Assembly (NCBI GenBank): GCA_020024595.1
Contig: JAHHTO010000091.1
Coordinates: forward strand, 1 to 9,581
DNA from: Schaedlerella sp.
Lineage (GTDB): Bacteria > Bacillota > Clostridia > Lachnospirales > Lachnospiraceae
DNA length: 9,581 bases
Direction of reading: 5' to 3'
Part shown: positions 1 to 7,212 of the stretch, piece by piece
Layout of the letters: every line of letters starts with the position of its first letter
How positions within the stretch are numbered: the first letter of the stretch is position 1
Program-made: the position numbers and the translations under genes
Notes under the pieces: generated by a model
The model's input: the letters and a program-made list of their open reading frames with translations, nothing else
Database searches by the model: none
Told to the model about the DNA's origin: nothing

Positions 1-894
1 ATAATGCTCTGTATGATTCAACGTTACTGTAAAGTTTCCTTTTGACATCTCTCCCAAAACATAATCAAGATCCTTAGCAATGCTAAATGTCTTTTGTTTC
101 GTGCTATTAACCGCTTTGACCAACGTTCCCAATTCTGTTTCATCTTCATTTACAGTGAGCTTGACACCCAAATTTCCCTCTGCCATCTGAAGCATATTCT
201 CCTCGATGCACAACAGTGGTGCCAAAATACGTCGTAACACATAAAAGATAACGAGCACCTGGATAACTGCCACCAGAAGCAGACTTGCAAAAGTGAAATA
301 GAATGTGCGATCTATCAACTTGCCAAGTCGATTTTGATCCGCTTCCGCTCGATCCCAAATGGACGATGTCAGTCGATCCTGCAGTTCTTTAATCTCATCA
401 ACCGTACTCTCATACTCACTGCCATATACCAGTTCAATCGCTTTTGGATTGATCCCCTGCTCCGTCATCTTCATCGCCTGATCCTCAATAGGAACAAGCC
501 CGTTCGACAGGGACTGGATTTTAGAAATCAACTCACTCTCTTCCGCAGTGATTCCAGTCTTCTGCAAAGCAGCAACCGCTTTTTCCCGGTTCTGATCCGT
601 ATTAACTTCCTTCCAATAGTTGTCATAATGAATGCGATCACCTGTCGCTACGTAAGACCGCACTTCCTCTGTCAGATAGGCTGATGCATTAACAAAACTC
701 TCCACATATCCTGAAGCACGATCTCCCTTTTCTGTCATAATATCATACTTATTACTAGCTCGCATATTAAGAATCAACATACAAAAAACAAGAACAATCG
801 CCAGCGCAGACAAACTGCTCAAGAGCTTGACCGCAGTAGATTGCTTCATTTTTCCTTGATTCTTTCCTGTTACTGTCTTTTCTCTTTTGTTCAT
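1..894 (-). CDS. Methyl-accepting chemotaxis protein, N-terminal part (cut by window edge)
   Basis: Seen: an open frame of 298 codons runs off the left edge without a stop, starting at ATG 894-892 behind a GAGGG ribosome site. A second ATG, at 849, has a weaker AGGA site. The order is a basic cytoplasmic start, membrane segment about residues 24-44, a polar helical region about 46-196 (four-helix-bundle sensor size), a second membrane segment about 198-220, then HAMP-like sequence (PLLCIEENMLQMAEGNLGV). A second HAMP-like stretch (IAKDLDYVLGEMSKGNFTV) follows near residues 272-290. This order is typical of transmembrane chemoreceptors, which sense a ligand outside the cell and signal to CheA/CheW. 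The methyl-accepting signalling domain would lie outside the window and was not seen, so a HAMP-containing histidine kinase is possible. It follows the rpsR terminator, so it should have its own promoter; I found no convincing one. Confidence 0.8.
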   Translation of the reverse strand, partial: MNKREKTVTGKNQGKMKQSTAVKLLSSLSALAIVLVFCMLILNMRASNKYDIMTEKGDRASGYVESFVNASAYLTEEVRSYVATGDRIHYDNYWKEVNTDQNREKAVAALQKTGITAEESELISKIQSLSNGLVPIEDQAMKMTEQGINPKAIELVYGSEYESTVDEIKELQDRLTSSIWDRAEADQNRLGKLIDRTFYFTFASLLLVAVIQVLVIFYVLRRILAPLLCIEENMLQMAEGNLGVKLTVNEDETELGTLVKAVNSTKQKTFSIAKDLDYVLGEMSKGNFTVTLNHTEHY

Positions 895-998
895 ATTCCC
901 TCGTCTCTTTCTTCCGTTTTCTTTTTAATATATCGACCAAACCCCCTCATAATATAACAGCAGATCCACTTTTTTTATTACCTCTGCCAAAATAATAT

Positions 999-1041
999 AA
1001 AAAAAGCCAAATCCAATGAAGCATTTCACTGAACTCAGCTT
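999..1041 (-). terminator. Intrinsic terminator after rpsR
   Basis: Read on the minus strand, arms 1041-1025 and 1020-1004 form a continuous 17-bp stem (several G-U pairs) closed by the four-base loop ATGC. A run of seven T (1005-999) follows. It lies 12 bases past the rpsR stop and should end the rpsF-ssb-rpsR transcript before the chemoreceptor gene. Confidence 0.9.
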
Positions 1042-1053
1042 TTAGAATCTCAA

Positions 1054-1320
1054 TTAGTCCTGAACGTATGGCATCAAAGCAATATGTCTTGCTCTTTTGA
1101 TTGCTACAGTCAAAGCTCTCTGATGTTTTGCACAGTTTCCTGTGATTCTTCTCGGGAGGATTTTTCCTCTCTCAGAAACATACTTTTTCAGCTTTGCCAC
1201 GTCTTTGTAATCGATTTCGTTATTTTCTTTACCACAGAACACGCATACTTTTTTTCTTCTGCGAGCCGGACCTCTTCTCTTGAAGCCGCCCTCTGGTCTG
1301 CTTCCCTTTTCAAAAGCCAT
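1054..1320 (-). CDS. rpsR: Small ribosomal subunit protein S18
   Basis: The 88-residue product is a full-length S18, a 30S platform protein that binds 16S rRNA together with S6. Recognised by the core around KYVSERGKILPRRITG and the C-terminal KRARHIALMPY block. C26-x2-C29 plus C63-x2-H66 are present, so this is the zinc-binding (C+) type of S18. A GGAGG site lies about 10 bases before the ATG. It is the last gene of the rpsF-ssb-rpsR operon, 38 bases after ssb, and is followed by a strong terminator. Expression should follow the rpsF promoter and leader. Confidence 0.98.
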   Translation of the reverse strand: MAFEKGSRPEGGFKRRGPARRRKKVCVFCGKENNEIDYKDVAKLKKYVSERGKILPRRITGNCAKHQRALTVAIKRARHIALMPYVQD

Positions 1321-1358
1321 CTTTCTATACCTCCATCTTTCTACAATGCATCTGGACG

Positions 1359-1820
1359 TTAGTTAAACGGTAATTCTTCATCAATTCCATCTGGAATGTT
1401 CATAAAGCCGTCCCCTGCATCCATACTTGGTGCCGGAGTCGGATTTGCAGACTGACCTTGTGCAGAATACGGAAAAGAACTTCTGTTTGCTTCGCTCTCT
1501 GCTCTGCTCTCAGCAAATTCTTGTTCTTCTACAACGATGTCCGTTGTGTAAACACGGACCCCTTCTTTGTTCGTGTAACTTCCTGTCTGAATACGTCCCG
1601 AAACAGAAACACGCATCCCTTGGCGGAAGTACTTCTCTGCAAACTCAGCGGAACGTCCAAACACAACACACGGAATAAAATCCGCTGTTGGTTCATTGTC
1701 CCTCTTGAATCTGCGGTCAACTGCTACCGTATATCTTGCGACTGCTGTAGAGCTGTCGCCCTGTGAATATCTAACTTCCGGGTCTCTTGTTAAGCGACCT
1801 ACCAAAACTACTTTATTCAT
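1359..1820 (-). CDS. ssb: Single-stranded DNA-binding protein
   Basis: The 153-residue product binds and protects single-stranded DNA in replication, recombination and repair. Residues 1-105 are a typical SSB OB-fold, opening MNKVVLVGRLTRDPEVRY and including VFGRSAEFAEKYFRQGMRVSV. A Ser/Pro/Gln-rich flexible linker follows (about 106-145), then an acidic tail ending DEELPFN, the tip that recruits partner proteins. The tail carries one extra Asn after the usual terminal Pro-Phe. The start is set by an AGAGGT site a few bases upstream, and the gene lies 15 bases after rpsF. Its place between rpsF and rpsR is the classic arrangement of the replication SSB rather than a phage or plasmid paralogue. 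Confidence 0.98.
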   Translation of the reverse strand: MNKVVLVGRLTRDPEVRYSQGDSSTAVARYTVAVDRRFKRDNEPTADFIPCVVFGRSAEFAEKYFRQGMRVSVSGRIQTGSYTNKEGVRVYTTDIVVEEQEFAESRAESEANRSSFPYSAQGQSANPTPAPSMDAGDGFMNIPDGIDEELPFN

Positions 1821-1835
1821 ATAGACCTCTTTCTT

Positions 1836-2123
1836 TTATGCTTCCTGTTTCACGCATAAATATCTGAGAACGTTATCCATAATACGGATACGCTGTTCCA
1901 CTTCACCAGGAACAGTAGCCTCAGCATCGAAGTGGATGAAGTAGTAATATCCTTCGTTCATCTTCTGAATTTCGTAAGCAAGTCTTTTCTTGCCCCATTC
2001 ATCGACATCAGTCACATTGCCACCGAAACGTGTTACTAATGCTTTCACTTTTTCGATCACTTCAGCTCTGGCGTCGTCTTCGATTTTTGCGCTGACAACA
2101 ACAGCTAATTCATACTTGTTCAT
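1836..2123 (-). CDS. rpsF: Small ribosomal subunit protein S6
   Basis: S6 pairs with S18 on the 30S platform. The chosen start at 2123 gives 95 residues beginning MNKYELAVVVSAKIEDD, the usual S6 N terminus. It is preceded at 7 bases by a near-perfect AGGAGGT ribosome site (minus strand, 2138-2131). The open frame extends 16 codons further to an ATG at 2171, but those codons cover the ribosome site and a leader hairpin, so they are not coding. The family signature includes DEWGKKRLAYEIQKMNEGYYYFIHF (about residues 41-65). It is the first gene of the rpsF-ssb-rpsR operon, driven by a strong promoter at 2227-2255. Confidence 0.98.
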   Translation of the reverse strand: MNKYELAVVVSAKIEDDARAEVIEKVKALVTRFGGNVTDVDEWGKKRLAYEIQKMNEGYYYFIHFDAEATVPGEVEQRIRIMDNVLRYLCVKQEA

Positions 2124-2149
2124 GTCTCGCACCTCCTTTTGGTCTCTGG

Positions 2150-2221
2150 CTCCCGGCTTTTCCGGGAACAAGGAATGTAAACTCCCGTCAGATCTTTCTC
2201 ATCCAACGAGCATGTCACGGG
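2150..2221 (-). promoter_or_regulatory. rpsF leader with competing hairpins; candidate S6:S18 autoregulatory region
   Basis: Four complementary blocks are seen on the minus strand: A CCCGT (2221-2217), B ACGGGA (2188-2183), C TTCCCGG (2168-2162) and D CCGGGAG (2156-2150). A can pair with B, and C with D (7 bp, loop AAAAG). Alternatively B can pair with C, which breaks both other stems. The C-D hairpin ends 11 bases before the ribosome site and lacks a T run, so any control would act on translation. rpsF leaders in many bacteria are known to bind the S6:S18 complex; that this is such a site is inference. Confidence 0.6.
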
Positions 2222-2226
2222 TAATT

Positions 2227-2255
2227 ATGATAACACAAGTCTTTCATTATTTCAA
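2227..2255 (-). promoter_or_regulatory. Promoter of the rpsF operon
   Basis: On the minus strand: -35 TTGAAA (2255-2250), a 17-base spacer, then -10 TATCAT (2232-2227) with an extended TGT just before it. Each hexamer is 5 of 6 to the sigma-A consensus. Start of transcription is expected near 2220, giving a leader of about 97 bases. The -35 begins only about 10 bases after the DUF951 stop codon. Confidence 0.85.
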
Positions 2256-2264
2256 GCTTTTTTA

Positions 2265-2471
2265 TTATTTGTTCTCCAAATTTCCCGTCGTTTTCTTAAT
2301 TTCTCTTGTGTTTTTCTCCACCCGTTTTCTCGGCACCATGATCTGATGTCCACAGCCTGCGCATTTCAAACGAAAATCTGCGCCAACTCGCAAAACCTCC
2401 CACTCATAACTCCCGCAAGGATGTGGTTTCTTCATCCTTATCTTATCTCCCACTGCAAAACGATCCGCCAT
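2265..2471 (-). CDS. DUF951 family protein (YyzM-like)
   Basis: This small basic protein of 68 residues matches the DUF951 pattern: VGDKIRMKKPHPCGSYEWEV (8-27), GADFRLKCAGCG (30-41), then a hydrophobic-basic block VPRKRVEK. The three cysteines (C19, C37, C40) are typical of the family and may bind a metal or pack structurally. The function is not established. A GGAGG site lies about 7 bases before the ATG. In Bacillus subtilis the family member yyzM also lies just upstream of the rpsF-ssb-rpsR region, separated by ychF, which is absent from this interval. I see no good promoter in the 70 bases upstream, so co-transcription with the LUD-domain gene is likely. Any read-through enters the rpsF operon. 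Confidence 0.88.
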   Translation of the reverse strand: MADRFAVGDKIRMKKPHPCGSYEWEVLRVGADFRLKCAGCGHQIMVPRKRVEKNTREIKKTTGNLENK

Positions 2472-2541
2472 TCCATACCTCCATGCCTCTTTCTTGTATC
2501 ATTGTCCCGACTCGTTCAATCACTCTCTTTTCTAATGTGCC

Positions 2542-3177
2542 TTAGAATCCCAGGTTCTCATCTACCAGAATCACTTTCATCCTCTTTGGAGTTCTGGAAT
2601 AACGTGTGATCAAGATCTGACAGCAGATACATTCCGGTTTCTTACAATCAAAACAACTTCCGTTTTTCACACACGGTGTATCAATCCCAAATCTCTGTGC
2701 ATTGATCGGTGCTGCCTCATTTCTTGCACGGCTCATGGCATCCGCCTCAGTCTTTACAACTTTATTCATCCCTACGACCAAAAGAACATTTTGAGGACCA
2801 TATGCAAACGCTGCTACGCGATTCCCATTCCCATCAATATTCACCATCACTCCATCTTCTGACAAGGCATTTACGCTCCCCAAGAAAAAATCACCATTCA
2901 GCGCCTGATGCGCAACTTCTTCTTTCTCGTCCCTGGTTTCTTTCTTATCCCGGTCATAAACCACATAATCCCCTTCGTGAAGTGCCTCTGTCAGGCCGAT
3001 TTCCCGTACAGACATTGTTCCACCCCAGCTGACAGAGCTTCCTTCCGGAATTAACTCTAGTGCTTTCTTCAATGCTTCCTCTTTCGTTTTCACATAATAA
3101 GCTTCCATATTTCTTGCTTCCAGTGCTTTTACGACCCGTGCACCAAGCACTTCATTTCGCATCTCTCGAACATTCAT
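2542..3177 (-). CDS. LUD-domain protein (LutC/DUF162-like, 'lactate utilization protein')
   Basis: The 211-residue product has features of the LUD (DUF162) fold: VSWGGTMSVREIGL (49-62), a central NIDGNGNRVAAFAYGPQNVLLVVGMNKV region (113-140), and a C-terminal cysteine cluster (C169, C175, C178, C183, C185, C186). LUD proteins include LutB and LutC of the lactate oxidation complex, but this stand-alone form has no LutA or LutB neighbour, so a role in lactate use is only a family label. The cysteine cluster suggests metal or Fe-S binding (inference). An AGGGGGAG ribosome site precedes the ATG. A possible promoter lies at 3210-3215. DUF951 follows after 70 bases in the same direction. Confidence 0.85.
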   Translation of the reverse strand: MNVREMRNEVLGARVVKALEARNMEAYYVKTKEEALKKALELIPEGSSVSWGGTMSVREIGLTEALHEGDYVVYDRDKKETRDEKEEVAHQALNGDFFLGSVNALSEDGVMVNIDGNGNRVAAFAYGPQNVLLVVGMNKVVKTEADAMSRARNEAAPINAQRFGIDTPCVKNGSCFDCKKPECICCQILITRYSRTPKRMKVILVDENLGF

Positions 3178-3209
3178 GTCAACTCCCCCTTCTTCACAAA
3201 ATCATTTTC

Positions 3210-3215
3210 ATTATA
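3210..3215 (-). promoter_or_regulatory. Possible -10 element for the LUD-domain gene
   Basis: A perfect TATAAT is seen on the minus strand 32 bases before the LUD start codon, which fits a short leader. No good -35 hexamer lies 16-18 bases upstream (the 17-base position reads TGGTAT), so this is a weak or activator-dependent promoter if real. Confidence 0.45.
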
Positions 3216-3300
3216 CCTTTATTTTCAGAAATATACCATTCTAAAAACAAAAGAAATCGAAGCAAAGTTTCACCCGAACCTTACACAAACTTAATTTTTT

Positions 3301-4245
3301 CTATATCAGTGCAAAACTCCTCAATAGATAAATCCACCCTGTCAGAGTAAACCCGCTAAACAAAGTTGTCAGCATTACCACGCTTGAACTTAAGACCCCT
3401 TCGTGCCCCATATTCTTCGCCATAACGAAACAGCTCACCGTCGTTGCGGAACCGAGCATTACAAGTATCGCTACCAGTTCTGATTCACGAAAGCCTAATG
3501 CAACCGCAATTGGCAGAAATATTGCACAGAACCCGACCAGTTTCATAAATGTTGCAGCCGCTGCCGGTTTTGCCTTTGCAAATGCTTTCTTCAAATCAAA
3601 AGTAGCCCCCATTGCCATCAATCCCATTGGCGTTGCCATCCCTCCAATACCGGACACTGTTTTCTGTAAAATCGGCGGCATCGGAATCTGCAGTGCTGAC
3701 CAGAACAGTCCGGCTACAATGGCAAGAATGATCGGATTGGTAACAATTCCTTTCATCGTCTTTTTCAGAACTGCCGCACTCAGCCCTTTTCTCTCTGGAT
3801 GAAAGAAGGAAAGTACCACCACTGCCATGATATTATAAAGCGGCACACTGCCAATCATCATAAGCGGAGCCATCCCTGCATCCCCATAAATATTCTGAAT
3901 CAATGCAACACCCAGGAGCGCTGCACTGCTCCGGTAAGAAACTTGAATAAACTCTCCACGGATTGCTTTGTCTTTTTCCAGGAGGGAAAGTCCCGCTGCA
4001 ATCCCAATGCTGAAAACTGTTGCCACAAAACAATACGATACAAACCGCGTGTCCCATACTTCTGCAAAATCCACTGTTGCCAAATCTTCGAACACCAGGA
4101 CCGGTAATGGAACAAGAAATACAAACTGATTCATTTTTGATGCAAAAGCTTCCTCTATCCATCCGATTTTCCGAAACAAAAGCCCCAGCACCATCATCAA
4201 AAAAACCGGAACCGTTGCATTTAAACTAAAGATCAAATTTTCCAT
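3301..4245 (-). CDS. AEC-family membrane transporter (auxin efflux carrier/Mem_trans type)
   Basis: The 314-residue product is a highly hydrophobic protein with about ten predicted membrane segments. Its length and style are normal for bacterial AEC transporters: N-terminal FLMMVLGLLFRKIGWI, a central soluble loop (HPERKGLSAAVLKKTMKGI, about 149-167), then TNPIILAIVAGLFWSAL opening the second half. The repeated half-structure with a polar middle loop is characteristic. Known bacterial members move small organic acids such as malate; no substrate can be read from this sequence. The ribosome site is weak (AAGAGA). The gene starts 42 bases after the AAA ATPase stop, same strand, so it may be the last gene of that operon. 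No clear terminator separates it from the downstream LUD gene. Confidence 0.88.
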   Translation of the reverse strand: MENLIFSLNATVPVFLMMVLGLLFRKIGWIEEAFASKMNQFVFLVPLPVLVFEDLATVDFAEVWDTRFVSYCFVATVFSIGIAAGLSLLEKDKAIRGEFIQVSYRSSAALLGVALIQNIYGDAGMAPLMMIGSVPLYNIMAVVVLSFFHPERKGLSAAVLKKTMKGIVTNPIILAIVAGLFWSALQIPMPPILQKTVSGIGGMATPMGLMAMGATFDLKKAFAKAKPAAAATFMKLVGFCAIFLPIAVALGFRESELVAILVMLGSATTVSCFVMAKNMGHEGVLSSSVVMLTTLFSGFTLTGWIYLLRSFALI

Positions 4246-4287
4246 TTTTATCTCTTTCTACCTCAATATCCTCTGCAGATTCTGGCT

Positions 4288-5802
4288 CTACCCATGAATC
4301 CCCGTGTTTAACCCTTCTTCTACGGCATCCATTTCACCCAGAATGGATTTCTGCCATTGATCGAACAAAAGACCTTTATTATAACGATAATAAGAATCCG
4401 ACCCATTTTCCTGAACGAACCACATACTATAAGAATTCGCATTTAATTCCGTAATAAAGAAGACCATTTCCTGACTTTCCCCGAACGTGGCTTCCAGAAA
4501 ATCAAACACATTTTGCAGCATCTGCGCCGTCTGTTCTGTCAAGTGTTCCAGTTTTTCCGTCTCCAGTTCAAAGAACTCCTTCACTTGCTCATACGCCGTC
4601 TTACCATTCTGCTTCTGCCCTTTGACACGCAGGACAGCCCCTTCAAAAAATTCCAATACCCGTTTCCACATCTGTGTATCTCGCCGAGTCAGAAGTTCTG
4701 CTTTTTTCAAAGCTTCCATATCCCCTTCTGCCCTGTGAAGGATCTCTTCTGCGGTATACTGCTCCCGATTCTCTTTGTAGAATCTCATATATTCATATAG
4801 CTTTGTTACAAAGATGTCTGCTGTATAACATTTACGAAACAATTCACTTAGCTTGCCATTCAACAGACTGACAATACTCAAATGTTCGTCCAGAGCCGCG
4901 CTGCGGACTTTCTGCACTGTCACCGGCGTCCAGTTCCCCGCAAGAATATCTTCCACACCATAATCTGTTCTGTATTTATAATATAATTCCAGATAATTCG
5001 CAAAATCTTTCGCTATCATCCGATGCTGAATATATTGATACACCACATCCCGATCCACGCTTTTTCCAAGAATCTCATATGCCTGGATCAGCTGAGATAA
5101 ATCTTCCCATCCGCGTGCTGTAGCAAACAACTTTCCATCCACCGTTGTCTCCACACGGTAAAAATTCTGTTTTCGCAATTCCAGATAAGAAATCACTGCC
5201 GGATGAATTCCCTGTCGATAAGCATATTCTTTCCACACTTCAAAATTCACATCTACATCTATTCTCTTCAACCGGTCTAATGTCACGACATCAAAATCCC
5301 GGACAGATTTGTTATACTCTGGCGGATTGCCTGCTGCCACAATAATCCATCCCTTCGGGATCTTTTGATTTCCAAATGTCTTTCCTTGCAGAAACTGCAG
5401 CATTGTCGGCGCCAACGTTTCTGACACACAGTTAATTTCATCAATAAACAAAATCCCCTCTCGGATCCCCGTCTGCTCCATTTTCTCATAAACAGACGCA
5501 ATAATCTCACTCATTGTATATTCTGTTACCGAAAACACCTTCCCGTCATATACTTTTTCCTTGATAAACGGCAGTCCCACAGCACTCTGCCTCGTATGAT
5601 GTGTGATCGTATATGCGACAAGCCCAATCTGGCATTCCTTCGCAATCTGTTCCATAATCTGTGTCTTACCAATTCCCGGCGGTCCCATCAAAAGTACCGG
5701 TCGCTGACGGATTGCCGGAATCCGATATTCCCCAAATTCATCCTTGGCCAGATACGCCTCAATCGTATCTTCGATTTCCTGTTTTGCCCGTTTTATATCC
5801 AT
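4288..5802 (-). CDS. MoxR-type AAA+ ATPase with long C-terminal extension
   Basis: The start at 5802 (MDIKRAKQEIEDTIEAYL, 504 residues) is preferred because AAGGA lies 7 bases before it. The frame stays open 24 codons upstream, but that would overlap the previous gene. Motifs: Walker A GPPGIGKT (40-47), Walker B ILFIDEI (117-123; D121, E122), sensor-1 region AAGNP with N159, basic LDRLKR (176-180, arginine-finger region), and sensor-2-like ATARGWEDLS (R230). This is the MoxR-like AAA+ type, which usually works with a VWA-domain partner to remodel or activate target proteins. Residues about 240-504 are a helical, charged extension that I do not recognise, much longer than in minimal MoxR proteins. 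The VWA-like gene lies 35 bases upstream in the same operon, which supports a partnership. The target is unknown. Confidence 0.88.
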   Translation of the reverse strand: MDIKRAKQEIEDTIEAYLAKDEFGEYRIPAIRQRPVLLMGPPGIGKTQIMEQIAKECQIGLVAYTITHHTRQSAVGLPFIKEKVYDGKVFSVTEYTMSEIIASVYEKMEQTGIREGILFIDEINCVSETLAPTMLQFLQGKTFGNQKIPKGWIIVAAGNPPEYNKSVRDFDVVTLDRLKRIDVDVNFEVWKEYAYRQGIHPAVISYLELRKQNFYRVETTVDGKLFATARGWEDLSQLIQAYEILGKSVDRDVVYQYIQHRMIAKDFANYLELYYKYRTDYGVEDILAGNWTPVTVQKVRSAALDEHLSIVSLLNGKLSELFRKCYTADIFVTKLYEYMRFYKENREQYTAEEILHRAEGDMEALKKAELLTRRDTQMWKRVLEFFEGAVLRVKGQKQNGKTAYEQVKEFFELETEKLEHLTEQTAQMLQNVFDFLEATFGESQEMVFFITELNANSYSMWFVQENGSDSYYRYNKGLLFDQWQKSILGEMDAVEEGLNTGIHG

Positions 5803-5837
5803 ATTCGTTCCTTTCTTATATTCCCCAACCGTTTCTT

Positions 5838-7178
5838 TTATTCCATCTCTTCTAGTACAACTTTCATCGCCCACGCAGGCACTTCCACATCTGCATAATC
5901 CTCCTGTGGAAGTACGAACGCTGTCTGATATGTCGGTCTTTGCTTCGGATAGATTCCATGCCCGTCTGTAAAATAAATCAGCCCACGCAAATCTTCAAAC
6001 CCACCTTTTCGCACAAGTTCATCCACATATTCAAACGCCGGCCGGAAATCTGTTCCACCCTCACCATATAAAGTAAGACCTTCCATATATTTGTGTAACT
6101 CTTCTTCACATGTGATCTTTTCGTCTGCCTGTACCGCTTCATCACACTGGATAATGTGTACATTTACTTTTTTGAAAAAATTCTCATTCCCACTCAGTGC
6201 ATCATAAGTCGTTTCCAGAAATTTCCGTACCAACTCTCCGGAACAAGACATAGAAGTGTCCACAACCACTGCAAAATCCTGTACTTTTATAACCTCTTTT
6301 GTCTCTTGTGGCTCGATCAACGGCATATTACCATAAACAGACAGTCCGTAACTATAAAATGTATAATCAAACGTATCCGGATCTACTCCCACTTCTTCCC
6401 GCAGCACGGCAAACTTTCGCAAAAATTCTCGATAGTCCTGTTTTTCTCTGTTCTCGATGACGATCTGCCCTAATAAGTCACCACTTTTTTCAGATGCTTC
6501 CTTTGAAAACATCTCCAGATCTGTTTCTATCTGCTCATTCATCTCCTGCCACTTTTGATTCAACTCTGGGTTTGGCGGCCTCTTATCCGGACGTTTATTC
6601 TCCCAATACCTATGGTCATCCACAGAGAATTCCTGTTCCAACCGGGCCAGTTCTTTTGTTGAGAGCTTCCATTCCAGAAGCTGTCGACAAATCTGTTCTG
6701 CGTTCAATACTTTGCCCTTTTCCAGTTTCCGATAAGTTTCTCTTCGAAGCAGACTGCGTGAAAACCGTACCGAGCGATGATCATTTGAATCGATCAAATG
6801 TTCCACTGCTATATCACAAGCCAAATCCCAATACCGCTCTCCAATTCCCTGCACCGGTTTTTCTGCCACTTCAATCTCAGGTATCATTTTCAGCATATGT
6901 CGGAACAGACAATGGTACACCATATGCAAATATCCTCTGTTCACCAGAATCCGATTTTGGCGGTACAAGCCGCCAAGGTCTCGCGGCTGAAAATAAATCA
7001 AAGCTCCATCCGTGCCAAACAGATGGATTTCCATATCCATCTGATAGATAAAACTACTTAGCGCCACATCCAGAAAACGCATTCCCACATACAGTTCATC
7101 CCGGGCTGCTCTTAGAATTTTCTGTCCAATGATATCCAGCCGCACAGCCACATTTTCTATCTCACGCTTTTTCTCCAT
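5838..7178 (-). CDS. DUF2201-type protein: metallopeptidase-like N-terminal domain plus VWA-like C-terminal domain
   Basis: The product has 446 residues. The N-terminal half carries H85-x3-H89-x4-H94 (HMVYHCLFRH) and WDLACDIAVEHLID (117-130), matching the layout of the DUF2201 N-terminal putative metallopeptidase domain. However, the residue after H85 is Met rather than the catalytic Glu of HExxH. A charged linker (about 180-250) leads to a VWA-like domain with a complete metal-binding MIDAS: DTSMS (D307, S309, S311), GGTDFRP (T376) and FTDGHG (D405). VWA domains bind protein ligands through a divalent metal. The ATPase gene follows after 35 bases and the LRR gene ends 34 bases upstream, a typical ATPase/VWA chaperone pairing. 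The ribosome site is weak (GAGAG), which hints at coupling to the gene before it. Protease activity looks unlikely, but zinc binding remains possible. Confidence 0.87.
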   Translation of the reverse strand: MEKKREIENVAVRLDIIGQKILRAARDELYVGMRFLDVALSSFIYQMDMEIHLFGTDGALIYFQPRDLGGLYRQNRILVNRGYLHMVYHCLFRHMLKMIPEIEVAEKPVQGIGERYWDLACDIAVEHLIDSNDHRSVRFSRSLLRRETYRKLEKGKVLNAEQICRQLLEWKLSTKELARLEQEFSVDDHRYWENKRPDKRPPNPELNQKWQEMNEQIETDLEMFSKEASEKSGDLLGQIVIENREKQDYREFLRKFAVLREEVGVDPDTFDYTFYSYGLSVYGNMPLIEPQETKEVIKVQDFAVVVDTSMSCSGELVRKFLETTYDALSGNENFFKKVNVHIIQCDEAVQADEKITCEEELHKYMEGLTLYGEGGTDFRPAFEYVDELVRKGGFEDLRGLIYFTDGHGIYPKQRPTYQTAFVLPQEDYADVEVPAWAMKVVLEEME

Positions 7179-7212
7179 ATTCTACTCTCACTTACACTTT
7201 TCTCAAAAACTT

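Noticed and set aside
2124..2171. N-terminal extension of rpsF to an upstream ATG
   Set aside because: The extra 16 codons span the AGGAGGT ribosome site and a leader hairpin; S6 proteins begin at the MNKYEL position.
3265..3292. Possible terminator after the AEC transporter (AAGTTT/AAACTT arms)
   Set aside because: Only a 6-bp A/T-rich stem with a 16-base loop and no proper T run follows it; too weak to call.
5803..5874. N-terminal extension of the AAA ATPase overlapping the VWA-like gene
   Set aside because: The internal ATG at 5802 has a good AAGGA site and family-like start; the extension would overlap the end of the upstream gene and adds no recognisable sequence.
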